This document shows, one piece after another, positions 1-6,913 of a DNA stretch of 19,364 bases. Below the pieces are notes generated by a model. That model was given only the letters and a program-made list of their open reading frames with translations. It was not told the origin of the DNA and ran no database searches. The stretch's first letter is position 1, and each line of letters starts with the position of its first letter. The stretch spans positions 1 to 19,364 of the forward strand of contig CAZLWR010000021.1 in the NCBI GenBank assembly GCA_964563595.1. Reading direction: 5' to 3'. The stretch comes from CALMFT01 sp964563595. Its GTDB lineage: Bacteria > Patescibacteriota > Gracilibacteria > Absconditabacterales > Absconditicoccaceae. The position numbers and the translations under genes are program-made.

Positions 1-41
1 ACGTGGTTATTTTTTATTTATTATTTAACATTTATATCCTA

Positions 42-1295
42 ATGGCTAAGCCTAAAAAACTAAGCTCAGTGTGAGCTCCACTGATTAAAGAAGGAGCTAA
101 AGTGAAGGGAACAATTATTGCGAAGTATAGCAATGGTGTGATCTTGGCATGTGAACAAGGTGCTTTTGATGGTGTTTTAATGCCAAAAGAAGCAAGGGAG
201 CTCGAGAAGGGTGGATTAGATTTATCAATTGGTACAGAACTTGAGGTAGAGATTTTGTCTACTGACGTGATGCACGAAGAAGGTTATTATATTGTGTCTG
301 TGACAAGATTGTTGCAACATGATATCTGGAAATCTATTCATCAGAAGTTTGAGAGTGATGAATTACTAACTGTTATTCCTACTGAAGCGAACTTGTGAGG
401 TCTTCTCATCGATATGCATGGTATCAAGTGATTTATACCACTTTCACAACTTTCTCCAGTAAATTATCCAAGAGTTGAGGATGGTAACCAAGAAGCTATT
501 TTCAATAAACTGATTGATCTGGTTGGAAAGGAATTTAAGGTAAGAATTATTACTATTGACGAAGACGCTAAGAGAGTAATATTCTCCGAAAGAGAAGCTA
601 TGAGAGAGGAGAGAGAGAAGATTATGGCAAACTTGGCAGTTGGAAACATGTATGATGGTGTTATTTCTGGTCTTTCAAGCTATGGACTGTTCGTGACAGT
701 CGGTGGTTGTGTAGAAGGATTGGTGCATATATCAGAAATTACTTACGGTCACGTAGATAATATTGATAAATTTGGTAAAGTTGGTGATAATGTTCAGGTG
801 AAAGTTATATCTCTTGATGATGGTAAAATATCATTGTCTATGAAGAAGATAAAAGATGATCCATGGTCAATTATTGCGAATAAATTTACTGAAGGCGATG
901 TTATACAAGGAGAGATAATCAGATTTGTGCCATATGGTGCCTTCATGAGAATCTATGATGATATCAATGGTTTGATCCACATCACGGAAATTGTTGATCA
1001 TCCAATTTACAACCCAGCCGAAGTACTCAAACTTGGGGAAGTACTCAAAGCAAAAATCATTGTTTTTGATCCCAAAGCAAGAAAGATCGGTTTGTCTGTA
1101 AGAGCATTAATTTGTGAAGAAAAAGGAATTCCATATGATATTTCAAAGACAGCATTGGCTCTGAAAAATAACTATGGTCCTAGAAACAATAGTTTCCAAC
1201 CTAGAACTGATGTAGTGTCACTTGGTTGAGCCGCAACTGACACTGTTGCTCCTATAGTAGCTCCGGTTGTAGAAGAAGAAGTGGTGCCCGAGTAG
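42..1295 (+). CDS. rpsA: Small ribosomal subunit protein S1
   Basis: This 417-residue protein carries four S1 (OB-fold) RNA-binding repeats at roughly residues 20-90, 96-186, 196-266 and 282-355, followed by a short acidic tail. It binds mRNA on the 30S subunit and helps start translation. The best S1 signatures are in repeats three and four (SSYGLFVTVGGCVEGLVHIS; YGAFMRIYDDINGLIHITE). TGA codons at 72, 396, 429 and 1227 are read as Gly; those at 396 and 429 restore the family motif GGL.ID..GIKGFIP.SQL. I chose ATG 42 because the frame is open to it and repeat one then has a normal lead-in; a GTG at 102 would cut into that repeat. The real stop is TAG 1293-1295. Four repeats is shorter than the six of Proteobacteria but normal for many phyla. 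No clear Shine-Dalgarno sequence precedes the start. Confidence 0.93.
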
Positions 1296-1300
1296 AGAAC

Positions 1301-1319
1301 GATAAAATATTGTTTTATC
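1301..1319 (+). other. AT-rich inverted repeat after rpsA
   Basis: GATAAAA (1301-1307) and TTTTATC (1313-1319) form a 7-bp perfect stem just behind the rpsA stop. It is probably part of the rpsA 3' end processing or termination region together with the hairpin at 1328-1346. Weak evidence for an independent role. Confidence 0.35.
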
Positions 1320-1327
1320 AATCAAGA

Positions 1328-1350
1328 ACCTGCCAATATGGTGGGTTTTT
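1328..1350 (+). terminator. Rho-independent terminator of rpsA
   Basis: ACCTGCC (1328-1334) pairs with GGTGGGT (1340-1346) through two G-U wobbles around a 5-nt loop. A T run (1346-1350) follows directly, 33 nt after the rpsA stop. Confidence 0.7.
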
Positions 1351-1470
1351 GTTTGCTTGAAAAATATGTCAGAATAAGGATTATTTGCGTAATTATTTGT
1401 GTTCCCGTAGGGGAATATAAAAATATAAAAAGTTATGTCTCTGTATATTTATTTAAGTTTCTGTATTTGT

Positions 1471-2400
1471 ATGTATATCCATATTCATTGACATAGCCAC
1501 TATAGCTTGCTCGAATCAATTGGTAAGGTGGGCAAGATTATTGATAAGGCAAAAGAGTATGGCTATCCAGCTATTGGTATCACTGACTATAATGGTATGT
1601 ACGGTATCATGGAATTTTACACCAAAGCAAAAAAGGCTGATATCAAACCCTTGTGTGGTATTGAGCTGACCTTAAATTTCCAACTTGCTAAAAAACCTGA
1701 CCAAGAGCAATTTATTGTTCTTATTGCAAAAGATTATGAAGGTTACAAAAATCTTATGAAACTGACTACCATTGCAAGTACGAAAGGTAGTCATATTATA
1801 CCTATAACTGATTTTGCGACCTTGGAACAGCATGCTCAAGGAGTTATTTGTGTATTGTGAGGAGCAAGAAGTATTTTGAACGCTTGGCTAAAGATAGGGT
1901 ATGACAAAGCTAAATTAGCGGAACAATTGCAGTGGTTTCAGAAAGTGTTTGCTGGGGATTTCTATTTGGAGTTGACTGCTCAAGAGTATGCTTTGGAGCC
2001 AGAACTGAAAACATTAAATAATCAGATTATGAGTTGGTGACAAGAATATGGCATCCCTATTATTGCCAGTACCAACTTTCATTATATTGCCGCAAAGGAC
2101 AAACAAGCTTTCGAAGTAGCTTTGGCTATCAAGGATCAAAGACAAATTACAGACCCACTAAGAAGAACTATCAAAGGTAATTATTACATTATGAAGCCTG
2201 ATGAGGTTGAAGCTGTTTTGTTAAAAAATGGATATACCCCTGCTCAGATACAAGAACGGTTTGCCAGCAATCAAAAGCTTGTGGATACTGTAGATCTTCA
2301 GCTGCCCGCACCGACTGCTAAATTCCCAACATATCAGAGTCCCGAGGAGATGATTTCACTCTATGATAAAATGAAAAATAATCTGATACAAGAAAAGTAA
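1471..2400 (+). CDS. dnaE: DNA polymerase III alpha, N-terminal PHP piece only
   Basis: The 309-residue product matches the start of the replicative polymerase subunit DnaE. It opens with the PHP motif HIHGHSHYSLL (residues 4-14), then ITDYNGMYG and AGDFYLEL, and ends with the stretch FHYIAAKDKQAFEVALAI plus the short helical linker that normally leads into the polymerase core. TGA at 1489, 1858 and 2038 are Gly; reading 1489 as Gly is what links the ATG at 1471 to the first metal-binding motif. The usual His of the TDH motif is Tyr, as in polymerases whose PHP site is degenerate. The frame stops at TAA 2398-2400, just before the palm domain; a normal DnaE is about 1,000 residues or more. What follows is a block of different composition, and no polymerase sequence appears in any frame. 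Either the gene was cut by that block, is split with the core elsewhere, or the assembly is joined wrongly here. Confidence 0.85.
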
Positions 2401-2406
2401 TTAGTA

Positions 2407-2435
2407 TATTGACATTATGTATAATATTATTATTG
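2407..2435 (+). promoter_or_regulatory. Possible promoter of the first lipoprotein gene
   Basis: A TTGACA box lies at about 2409 in the sequence TATTGACA, with TATAAT five bases later and TATTGT at about 16 bases. The same TATTGAC(A/T) start is seen ahead of the second lipoprotein (about 2783) and of the foreign-looking gene at 11957 (minus, 12052). The -10 assignment is uncertain. Confidence 0.35.
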
Positions 2436-2471
2436 TACTTTTGCTGTATATCAAACCAAGCAGCTGAATAT

Positions 2472-2590
2472 ATGAAAGTCAAACCTTTGCTTACCGTTGT
2501 GCTGGGCCTGCTTATGATGGCCCCGAATTTCTCCTGCATGGAGTCTGATCCAGGTGTGGATGTCTATTTGTTGCCCTGTGACGAGGAGGG
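2472..2590 (+). CDS. Short lipoprotein, 3' part lost in the gap
   Basis: The visible 39 residues start with a classic lipoprotein signal peptide: MKVK, a hydrophobic core (residues 6-17) and the lipobox NFSC with Cys22 as the likely lipidated residue. The mature part begins MESDPGVDVYLLPCDEE and then runs into the run of Ns, so the end is unknown. The signal peptide closely parallels that of the gene at 2866 (lipid Cys also at 22, preceded by aromatic-Ser), so the two are probably related genes in one small cluster. Base composition is visibly more GC-rich than the neighbouring dnaE and FKBP genes, and no in-frame TGA occurs. The S-C lipobox and composition suggest a Bacteroidetes-type source; that is inference. 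Function unknown. Confidence 0.55.
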
Positions 2591-2690
2591 NNNNNNNNNN
2601 NNNNNNNNNNNNNNNNNNNNNNNNNNNNNNNNNNNNNNNNNNNNNNNNNNNNNNNNNNNNNNNNNNNNNNNNNNNNNNNNNNNNNNNNNN
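2591..2690. other. Assembly gap of 100 Ns
   Basis: Exactly 100 Ns mark a scaffold join of unknown true size. The lipoprotein gene starting at 2472 enters it, and the far side begins with a T run and a hairpin, so the gene probably ends inside the gap. Confidence 0.99.
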
Positions 2691-2698
2691 TTTTTTTG

Positions 2699-2730
2699 AA
2701 TCTCCATCGTGGTTTACTACGGTGGAGATT
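2699..2730 (+). terminator. Hairpin ending the first lipoprotein unit
   Basis: AATCTCCATCGT (2699-2710) pairs with ACGGTGGAGATT (2719-2730) with one G-U pair and an 8-nt loop, followed by TTGCCATAATAAAA. The hairpin at 3343-3372 has the same design and the same GCCATA tail, so both look like members of one terminator type. A T run lies on the 5' side (2691-2697), so it may also work in reverse. Confidence 0.6.
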
Positions 2731-2783
2731 TGCCATAATAAAAAAAACTTAGTTCATTGTAGGCACTTAATATAAATAAGTAT

Positions 2784-2812
2784 ATTGACAATGTAATAGA
2801 CATGATTATAGA
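2784..2812 (+). promoter_or_regulatory. Possible promoter of the second lipoprotein gene
   Basis: TTGACA (about 2786) is followed after 16 nt by TATAGA, a fair -10 box, about 60 nt before the ATG at 2866. It shares the TATTGACA start with the site near 2407. Confidence 0.45.
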
Positions 2813-2865
2813 ATTGCTGCTATTCGAAATACTTTGGATAGATACATGTAAACCACATAAGTTTT

Positions 2866-3324
2866 ATGCTGAAGTACAGTTTATTGCTCACCCTAGTTGC
2901 TGGGCTCGCAGCAGTATTTAATTACTCCTGTACATCCGATGTGTCAGAGACTGTCGGTGTCTGGACATTCGCAGGAGAGGGTGATTCACTCTCGCTTTGC
3001 CAAATAGGGAATGGGGATATCCCCGGCTATCTCCCAGCCATTGACGTCGATCAAGTTCTGAAAGTCAAAGGCGACAGTATTGTCACCCCGCAGCTGACTT
3101 TCCATAAAGATCAGGTTGCTGGTGGTGTGCAATTCAAATATTGCAACGGTCTATACTCTGCCGGGATATGTATCGGTGGAATGGAGTGCTACAACGGACT
3201 ATGGTTTGTTCCGGATCACACTGTTTTATTCACCGGTTCGCGGTACGCAATCAACAATGTCCGCGATCAACTTCGGCAAATTGGACTGCCGGTGACCAGT
3301 GAAGAGGATTTCAGTGGCCGTTGA
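2866..3324 (+). CDS. Small lipoprotein, foreign composition, UGA stop
   Basis: The 152-residue product begins with a lipoprotein signal peptide (MLKYSLLLTLVAGLAAVFNYSC, Cys22 lipidated), so it should sit on the outside of a membrane. The mature part contains several Cys and Gly residues (CQIGNGDIPGYLP; CNGLYSAGICIGGMECYNGLW) but no family I recognise. It is clearly richer in GC than the host genes and has no internal TGA. Its apparent stop is TGA at 3322-3324. If the host reads UGA as Gly, translation goes on for five codons after that Gly (GVLPIE) to TAA 3340-3342, so the product made here would be 158 residues. This fits a gene acquired from a standard-code bacterium, though a native gene using TGA as Gly near its end cannot be excluded. 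The signal peptide resembles that of the gene at 2472. Confidence 0.65.
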   Translation: MLKYSLLLTLVAGLAAVFNYSCTSDVSETVGVWTFAGEGDSLSLCQIGNGDIPGYLPAIDVDQVLKVKGDSIVTPQLTFHKDQVAGGVQFKYCNGLYSAGICIGGMECYNGLWFVPDHTVLFTGSRYAINNVRDQLRQIGLPVTSEEDFSGR

Positions 3325-3342
3325 GTCCTCCCTATTGAATAA

Positions 3343-3372
3343 AATCCCCGTTGCGGTTTCGCGGCGGGGATT
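3343..3372 (+). terminator. Hairpin ending the second lipoprotein gene
   Basis: AATCCCCGTTGCG (3343-3355) pairs with CGCGGCGGGGATT (3360-3372) using two G-U pairs and a 4-nt loop, followed by CGCCATAG. It matches the 2699-2730 hairpin in layout and tail. Confidence 0.65.
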
Positions 3373-3381
3373 CGCCATAGT

Positions 3382-3409
3382 ATAAAAACGGATCTTTGTC
3401 CGTTTTTAT
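3382..3409. terminator. Bidirectional terminator between lipoprotein and FKBP
   Basis: ATAAAAACGGA (3382-3392) and TCCGTTTTTAT (3399-3409) form an 11-bp perfect stem with a 6-nt loop. The A and T runs at its ends let it serve the plus-strand lipoprotein gene and the minus-strand FKBP gene. Confidence 0.65.
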
Positions 3410-3446
3410 ATTTCTGATTATGAGTCGTTTTCTGAGTAACTTAGCA

Positions 3447-3472
3447 GGTCCCTCGACTGCACTCGGGATGAC
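3447..3472. repeat. Copy of a widespread dispersed repeat (SAVEGP type)
   Basis: The stretch CCCTCGACTGCACTCGGGAT, read on the minus strand, gives the peptide IPSAVEGPA. It resembles intergenic repeats I know from many Bacteroidetes and other environmental genomes, often mis-annotated as tiny proteins with this peptide. It is nearly palindromic, GC-rich, and sits at the right edge of the foreign-looking block, 11 nt from the FKBP stop. Only one copy is in this window, so its repeat nature rests on memory, not on what is shown here. Confidence 0.45.
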
Positions 3473-3482
3473 GACGGATAGA

Positions 3483-4079
3483 TTATTTTCAAGCTTTTGT
3501 GATATTCTTGATAGTAACTTCAAATACTAATGTCTTACCAGCTAATTCTGGAGCGAAGTTTGCAACAACAGTGCTGCCACTTATTGATACAATTCTTGCT
3601 TTTTGACCACCGAAATCATAAGACTTGCCTACTTCTGGAGAAATACCAGCAAGTTTAAAGGTCTCAATATTCATATCTACATTGTATTTTGGATCATTTG
3701 GATCACCGTATGCTTTGTCCGGAGATATAACTAATTTCTTAGTTTCTCCTTTTTTCATACCAATAACTCCTTCGTCAAATCCTGGTATCATTTGTCCAGC
3801 ACCTGCTACAAATGTTAAAGGTTCATACTTTCTAGCTTCATTGAGTTTGTTTGCTTCTTTTGCTTTTGCTTCAATTGAAGTGTCAAACAATGTTCCATCT
3901 TCCAATGTTCCTACATAATCCACACTCAGGGTGTCTCCTTTTGCTACTGTTTCAGCAGCTGCAGAAGTATCTAAATCTGGATTGGTACCATCAGTATTTG
4001 TATTTTTATTTTTTATTAATCCGCATCAACCTAACAAAAGTGGTAAAGTTACGAAAGCAAGAAATAGATAAAATTTCAT
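3483..4079 (-). CDS. FKBP/SlyD-type peptidyl-prolyl isomerase lipoprotein
   Basis: This 198-residue protein should catalyse cis-trans isomerisation of prolyl bonds and help folding outside the cytoplasm. Residues 1-19 are a lipoprotein signal ending LLGGC; the second Gly of the lipobox is TGA (4026-4028), so the standard code would destroy the signal. A Asn/Thr/Asp-rich linker follows, then the FKBP domain: VDYVGTLEDGTLFDTS, IPGFDEGVIGMKKGETKK and PDKAYGD. An inserted segment and the end motif ANFAPELAGKTLVFEV resemble the NHPLAGK.L.F region of SlyD, so it is a SlyD-like rather than a minimal FKBP. A second TGA (3489-3491) near the C-terminus is Gly and the real stop is TAA 3483-3485. Start ATG 4077-4079 is the only one that provides the signal peptide. 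TATAAT occurs shortly upstream (about 4097-4102). Confidence 0.9.
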
Positions 4080-4167
4080 TGTAGCAATTAATAAATAAAT
4101 TATAGTCACACCATAATGACTTACTGCTAGATTTCAATAGTGTATCCAAAGCAGTCGACTATTGATA

Positions 4168-4196
4168 TTGATAAACATCAATAATCAGCTTATAAT
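4168..4196 (+). promoter_or_regulatory. Promoter of the GIY-YIG nuclease gene
   Basis: TTGATA (4168-4173), a 17-nt spacer and TATAAT (4191-4196) form a near-consensus housekeeping promoter, leaving a leader of about 15 nt before ATG 4219. ATTGAT/ATCAAT inverted repeats surround the -35 box. Confidence 0.75.
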
Positions 4197-4218
4197 TTAT
4201 TGACATACTTTTACGTAT

Positions 4219-4809
4219 ATGATAAGACTGCAAAGCTTAGATCATATTAGTGAACAATCGGGCATTTATATTTTTCGTGATAATAAAAAACATATTCTGT
4301 ATATAGGTAAAGCAAAAAATCTCAAAAAGAGGATTAGTCAGTATTTCGCTCCTTGATCTTTGTGGAAACAAGACATGATGCACAAGGCTGAAGATGTAGA
4401 GTTTATGGTTTGTCAAAGTGAATCAGAAGCTTTGGTATTAGAATCAAACCTGATCAAACAACATAAACCCCATTATAATAGACTTTTAAAATGAGGTAAT
4501 AGTTATGCTTACATAAAAATTACTAGTCATCCTCGGCCCGAGGTGATGCTAACTAGGTTTAGAAGTAATGATGGAGCCATCTACATTGGCCCCAAAAACA
4601 ATACTATGGAACTTAGGAAGCTGATTCAATGGTTGAGACAATTTCTTCAATATAGGGGCTGTAAAGATAGTATGTTCAATAAAGGCCAATTGTGCAATGA
4701 CTTTGTATTTGGTTTGTGTAAAGGGCGGTGTGTATATGCCAAACTTGGTACAAGGAATGAACAACAGTATCTTGATGCAGCAAAAAAACTAGGCTTCAAG
4801 ATTGATTAA
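4219..4809 (+). CDS. uvrC: UvrC-like GIY-YIG nuclease, N-terminal part only
   Basis: The 196-residue product is the N-terminal half of UvrC, which makes the 3' incision during nucleotide excision repair. The GIY-YIG fold is intact: G15-I-Y17, Y28-I-G30, Arg38 in AKNLKKRI and Glu75 in SEALVLESNLIK. After it come GGNSYAYIKIT and the Cys-containing segment (YRGCKDS, LCNDFVFGLCKGRC) that follows the nuclease in UvrC. It stops at TAA 4807-4809 before the UVR (UvrB-binding), RNase H-like and helix-hairpin-helix parts; full UvrC has about 600 residues. The shape is like E. coli Cho, a UvrC-derived nuclease that lacks the C-terminal half but is longer than this. Two TGA codons (in FAPGSLW and LLKGGNS) are Gly. 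It may be a real stand-alone nuclease, a remnant or an assembly break; intact catalytic residues favour the first. Confidence 0.85.
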
Positions 4810-4855
4810 TTAGTTGGTATTATCAAAACTATTTCCGTATTCCTTTTGATATGCG

Positions 4856-5737
4856 TTAGATTGATATATTTCGCCGTTTAGGAAATTCATATTCAATACT
4901 TCCTTTCTGGATGTTAGGATTATAAGACTGTTTGATTCTCATGGGTTTTTTTCAAATGTTTGGTGCAATCGCTCTGAGGTATTTATCAGTTTCGCAAAAC
5001 CCTCATTGTATATCAATCAGGGTGAGTAGCCTTCCAGGCAGCAGTTTTGGTTGTAAGCCATAGGACTGATATTGTCTGACAAAATTTTCTTGTGTCCAAT
5101 ATATGGCTTGTTCGTACGAATCGAACTGATCAAAACATTTGTTGATACCTCTACGTGCACCGATACCAGCTATGATAAACTGATTTTCGTCGAACTTTCG
5201 GATAGGAGTATAATTGAGGTCTATGGCGTATTGCATGGCAATGAAAGGTCCAAAAAATGTTATTTGTCTCAAGATTTTATTGAGTTCTTCTAGTGATTTT
5301 GCTTTAAGTATGTCCGGAATCAGCGGAATGAATTCCTTTTGGATGATAGTAAGCCGTGTCTCATGCTTTGAAGGAGTATTATATTTACTACTTGATCATG
5401 TCATCATATAGGCATTGTTGAAAATAGGCTGTAATTGTTGAATGTTTGACAATATATGAGAAATGGTTTGCACATCAAAAGTTTCTATAGTCGGATAGGC
5501 TCCCAGTTTCCATAATAATTGCTCTCGTGTTTGGTATTTATTGAAAATTTTGTACAAAATGACCTGTAAGATCAAGTCTTCAGGCTTTCCTTGAAAAGGA
5601 TTAATAATGTGTTTGATGAGGTATTGAGACTCTCTATCGAGCACTCTGTAAGCATTGGTGAATTTATAATTGGATAGTATGGGATCTGTACTCCGTGGAT
5701 ATGTTTGTTTATTCAGTCTATTCCAAAATATATTCAT
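4856..5737 (-). CDS. 5-hmdU DNA kinase helical-domain family protein
   Basis: From ATG 5735-5737 the product has 293 residues and matches the family named after phage 5-hydroxymethyluracil DNA kinases (HMUDK_hel), which takes part in making hypermodified thymines. Visible landmarks are DPILSNYKFTNAYRVLDRES, SQYLIKHII, FGPFIAMQYAIDLNYT, AGIGARRGINKCF and, near the end, DIQGGFCETDKYLRA. Three TGA codons are Gly, including one inside DIQGGFCE. The stop is TAA 4856-4858. The frame stays open upstream to about 5833 and the residues there (YFYYYFAFITERMNIFWNRL) look like the family's usual lead-in, yet no ATG, GTG or TTG occurs in that extension, so the real start may be a rare codon (ATA 5788 or ATC 5791) or the 5' end may be damaged. 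No P-loop kinase domain is present in the visible part, so the catalytic role here is unknown. It faces the uvrC-like gene tail to tail. Confidence 0.75.
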
Positions 5738-5867
5738 CCTTTCGGTGATGAAAGCGAAGTAGTAGTAGAAATAAGAGTTTGGAGTTATGATTTGAAACCT
5801 GAAGATAATAAATATAATCTGAAAATTTGTAAATTATGACTGGGATTTCCACTGATTTTTTGTATTG

Positions 5868-6425
5868 ATGAAAAAGATGAATAGGCTGGTTCAGTTGTGT
5901 ATTGGTATTATCGGTGTCCCATTTCTTATAGTGGGTTTTTCCTATTTTTCCCAAAAACCAAAAAACCTACCGATAGAGGACTTTGATACTTGTGTGTATC
6001 AGATTATATCCTCTTGAGAAAGCTCGTCCGCACACCAAGGAATTGGATCTTATTGGCAAAGTGGTGTTTGGGTGACAGCTTACCATGTGGTGCAAGAGTG
6101 CGGAAATACCTGTGTGCTAGATATAAAAAATAATCAGAAATCTAAATCTGTTCCTATACTAGATATACAGAGGATAGGAACAAGCGATATTGCGTTGTTT
6201 CATACTTCTTTTGCTCCACGTTGTCAACCGTTGGCACATACTACCTTTGTAGCAACTTTTGTTTCTGGTGTATTGCAGTATATCCCAGTGAAAATAGATG
6301 GGGACATAATTGATTTCCTTGCTGACTATGGGCAAAGTGGTTCACCAGTATATGACGGCTGAATCTTTGTGGGGGTTGTCAGTAAGAGGACCGAAGCAGG
6401 ATCCTTTATTGAACTGTTGCCTTAA
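5868..6425 (+). CDS. Membrane-anchored trypsin-like serine protease
   Basis: The 185-residue product has a signal anchor at residues 6-27 and a compact chymotrypsin-fold protease domain outside the membrane. The catalytic triad is visible: His73 in VTAYHVV, Asp107 in TSDIALFH and Ser157 in GQSGSPVYDGG. The residue before the catalytic Ser pair is Gln where most family members have Asp (GDSGSP). Two TGA codons are Gly: one in QIISSGES, one directly behind the active-site serine (6360-6362), in YDGGIFVG. The start is ATG 5868 or the in-frame ATG 5877. It is short compared with HtrA proteins and lacks a PDZ domain. Its target is unknown; a role in surface protein turnover or attack on neighbouring cells is a guess. 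Confidence 0.8.
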
Positions 6426-6433
6426 TGTTGCAA

Positions 6434-6457
6434 TAAAAAAAGTCCACGAAGTGGACT
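6434..6457 (-). terminator. Terminator of the acidic protein gene
   Basis: AGTCCAC (6441-6447) and GTGGACT (6451-6457) form a 7-bp stem with a GAA loop. On the minus strand a seven-T run (6434-6440) follows, so it ends the gene at 6484-6702; it may also limit the protease transcript that converges on it. Confidence 0.85.
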
Positions 6458-6483
6458 ATAATTGTTGAATCTACTGAAGATAA

Positions 6484-6702
6484 TTATGCAACATCATCAT
6501 CAACATCTTCTTCAACTTCATCTTCAGCTGCTGGATCTGCAATAACACCAGCTGCATCTGCTTCTGCAGTAGCAGCAAGTTCGTCGCCTTCTCCTTCAAC
6601 TACAGCTTCACCTTCAGCTACTGGAGCTTCTGCTTCATCTGTTGCTTCATCCTCTTCAAGATATTCAAAACTGTTCAATACTACGAGTTCTTTAAATGTC
6701 AT
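6484..6702 (-). CDS. Very acidic small protein
   Basis: The 72-residue product begins MTFKELVVLNSFEYLEED and is then almost entirely Glu, Asp, Ala, Val and Gly, ending EEDVDDDVA. No signal peptide or membrane segment is seen, so it should be a cytoplasmic, highly charged and probably disordered protein. It has its own good promoter (6738-6766) and terminator (6434-6457), so it is a single-gene transcript and very likely real. None of its glycines is TGA. Such acidic proteins can act as nucleic-acid mimics, chaperone-like or ribosome-associated factors, but nothing here identifies the role. Confidence 0.75.
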   Translation of the reverse strand: MTFKELVVLNSFEYLEEDEATDEAEAPVAEGEAVVEGEGDELAATAEADAAGVIADPAAEDEVEEDVDDDVA

Positions 6703-6737
6703 TTCTGTAAAAAAAGAATATAAATCTTAATGCTCTA

Positions 6738-6766
6738 AGTATAATCAGAACATTACCCAAATGCAA
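6738..6766 (-). promoter_or_regulatory. Promoter of the acidic protein gene
   Basis: On the minus strand TTGCAT (6761-6766), a 17-nt spacer and TATACT (6738-6743) lie about 35 nt before ATG 6702. Confidence 0.75.
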
Positions 6767-6806
6767 GACTTTGTTGTCACTTTTTTCTCTATTTTGATAC
6801 TATGTG

Positions 6807-6835
6807 TTGCCAGTTGCTTAGTTTAATGCTATAAT
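6807..6835 (+). promoter_or_regulatory. Plus-strand promoter with no clear gene
   Basis: TTGCCA (6807-6812), a 17-nt spacer and TATAAT (6830-6835) are near consensus. Downstream there is only a 14-codon frame (ATG about 6899) before the transcript would run antisense through the ligA remnant. It may drive a small RNA or be left over from a lost gene. Confidence 0.6.
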
Positions 6836-6913
6836 ACTATTATATTGACTTATTCTATTGTTGATTATTATTAAGATATTTCTAGAGAGTTAATAAAAAT
6901 GTCTCGTGGTATT

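Noticed and set aside
1489..1494. TTGACA-like box just before the dnaE match
   Set aside because: It lies inside the coding sequence once the start at ATG 1471 and Gly at TGA 1489 are accepted.
3332..3523. Minus-strand 63-codon frame containing IPSAVEGPAKLL
   Set aside because: It is the well-known false translation of a dispersed repeat plus terminator hairpins.
5705..5884. Plus-strand frame (TTG 5705 to TAG 5882-5884) overlapping the protease start
   Set aside because: It reads plausibly (VVVEIRVWSYDLKPEDNK) but has only a TTG start, no ribosome site, and lies opposite the likely N-terminus of the 5-hmdU kinase-family gene, so it is most simply a shadow of that gene.
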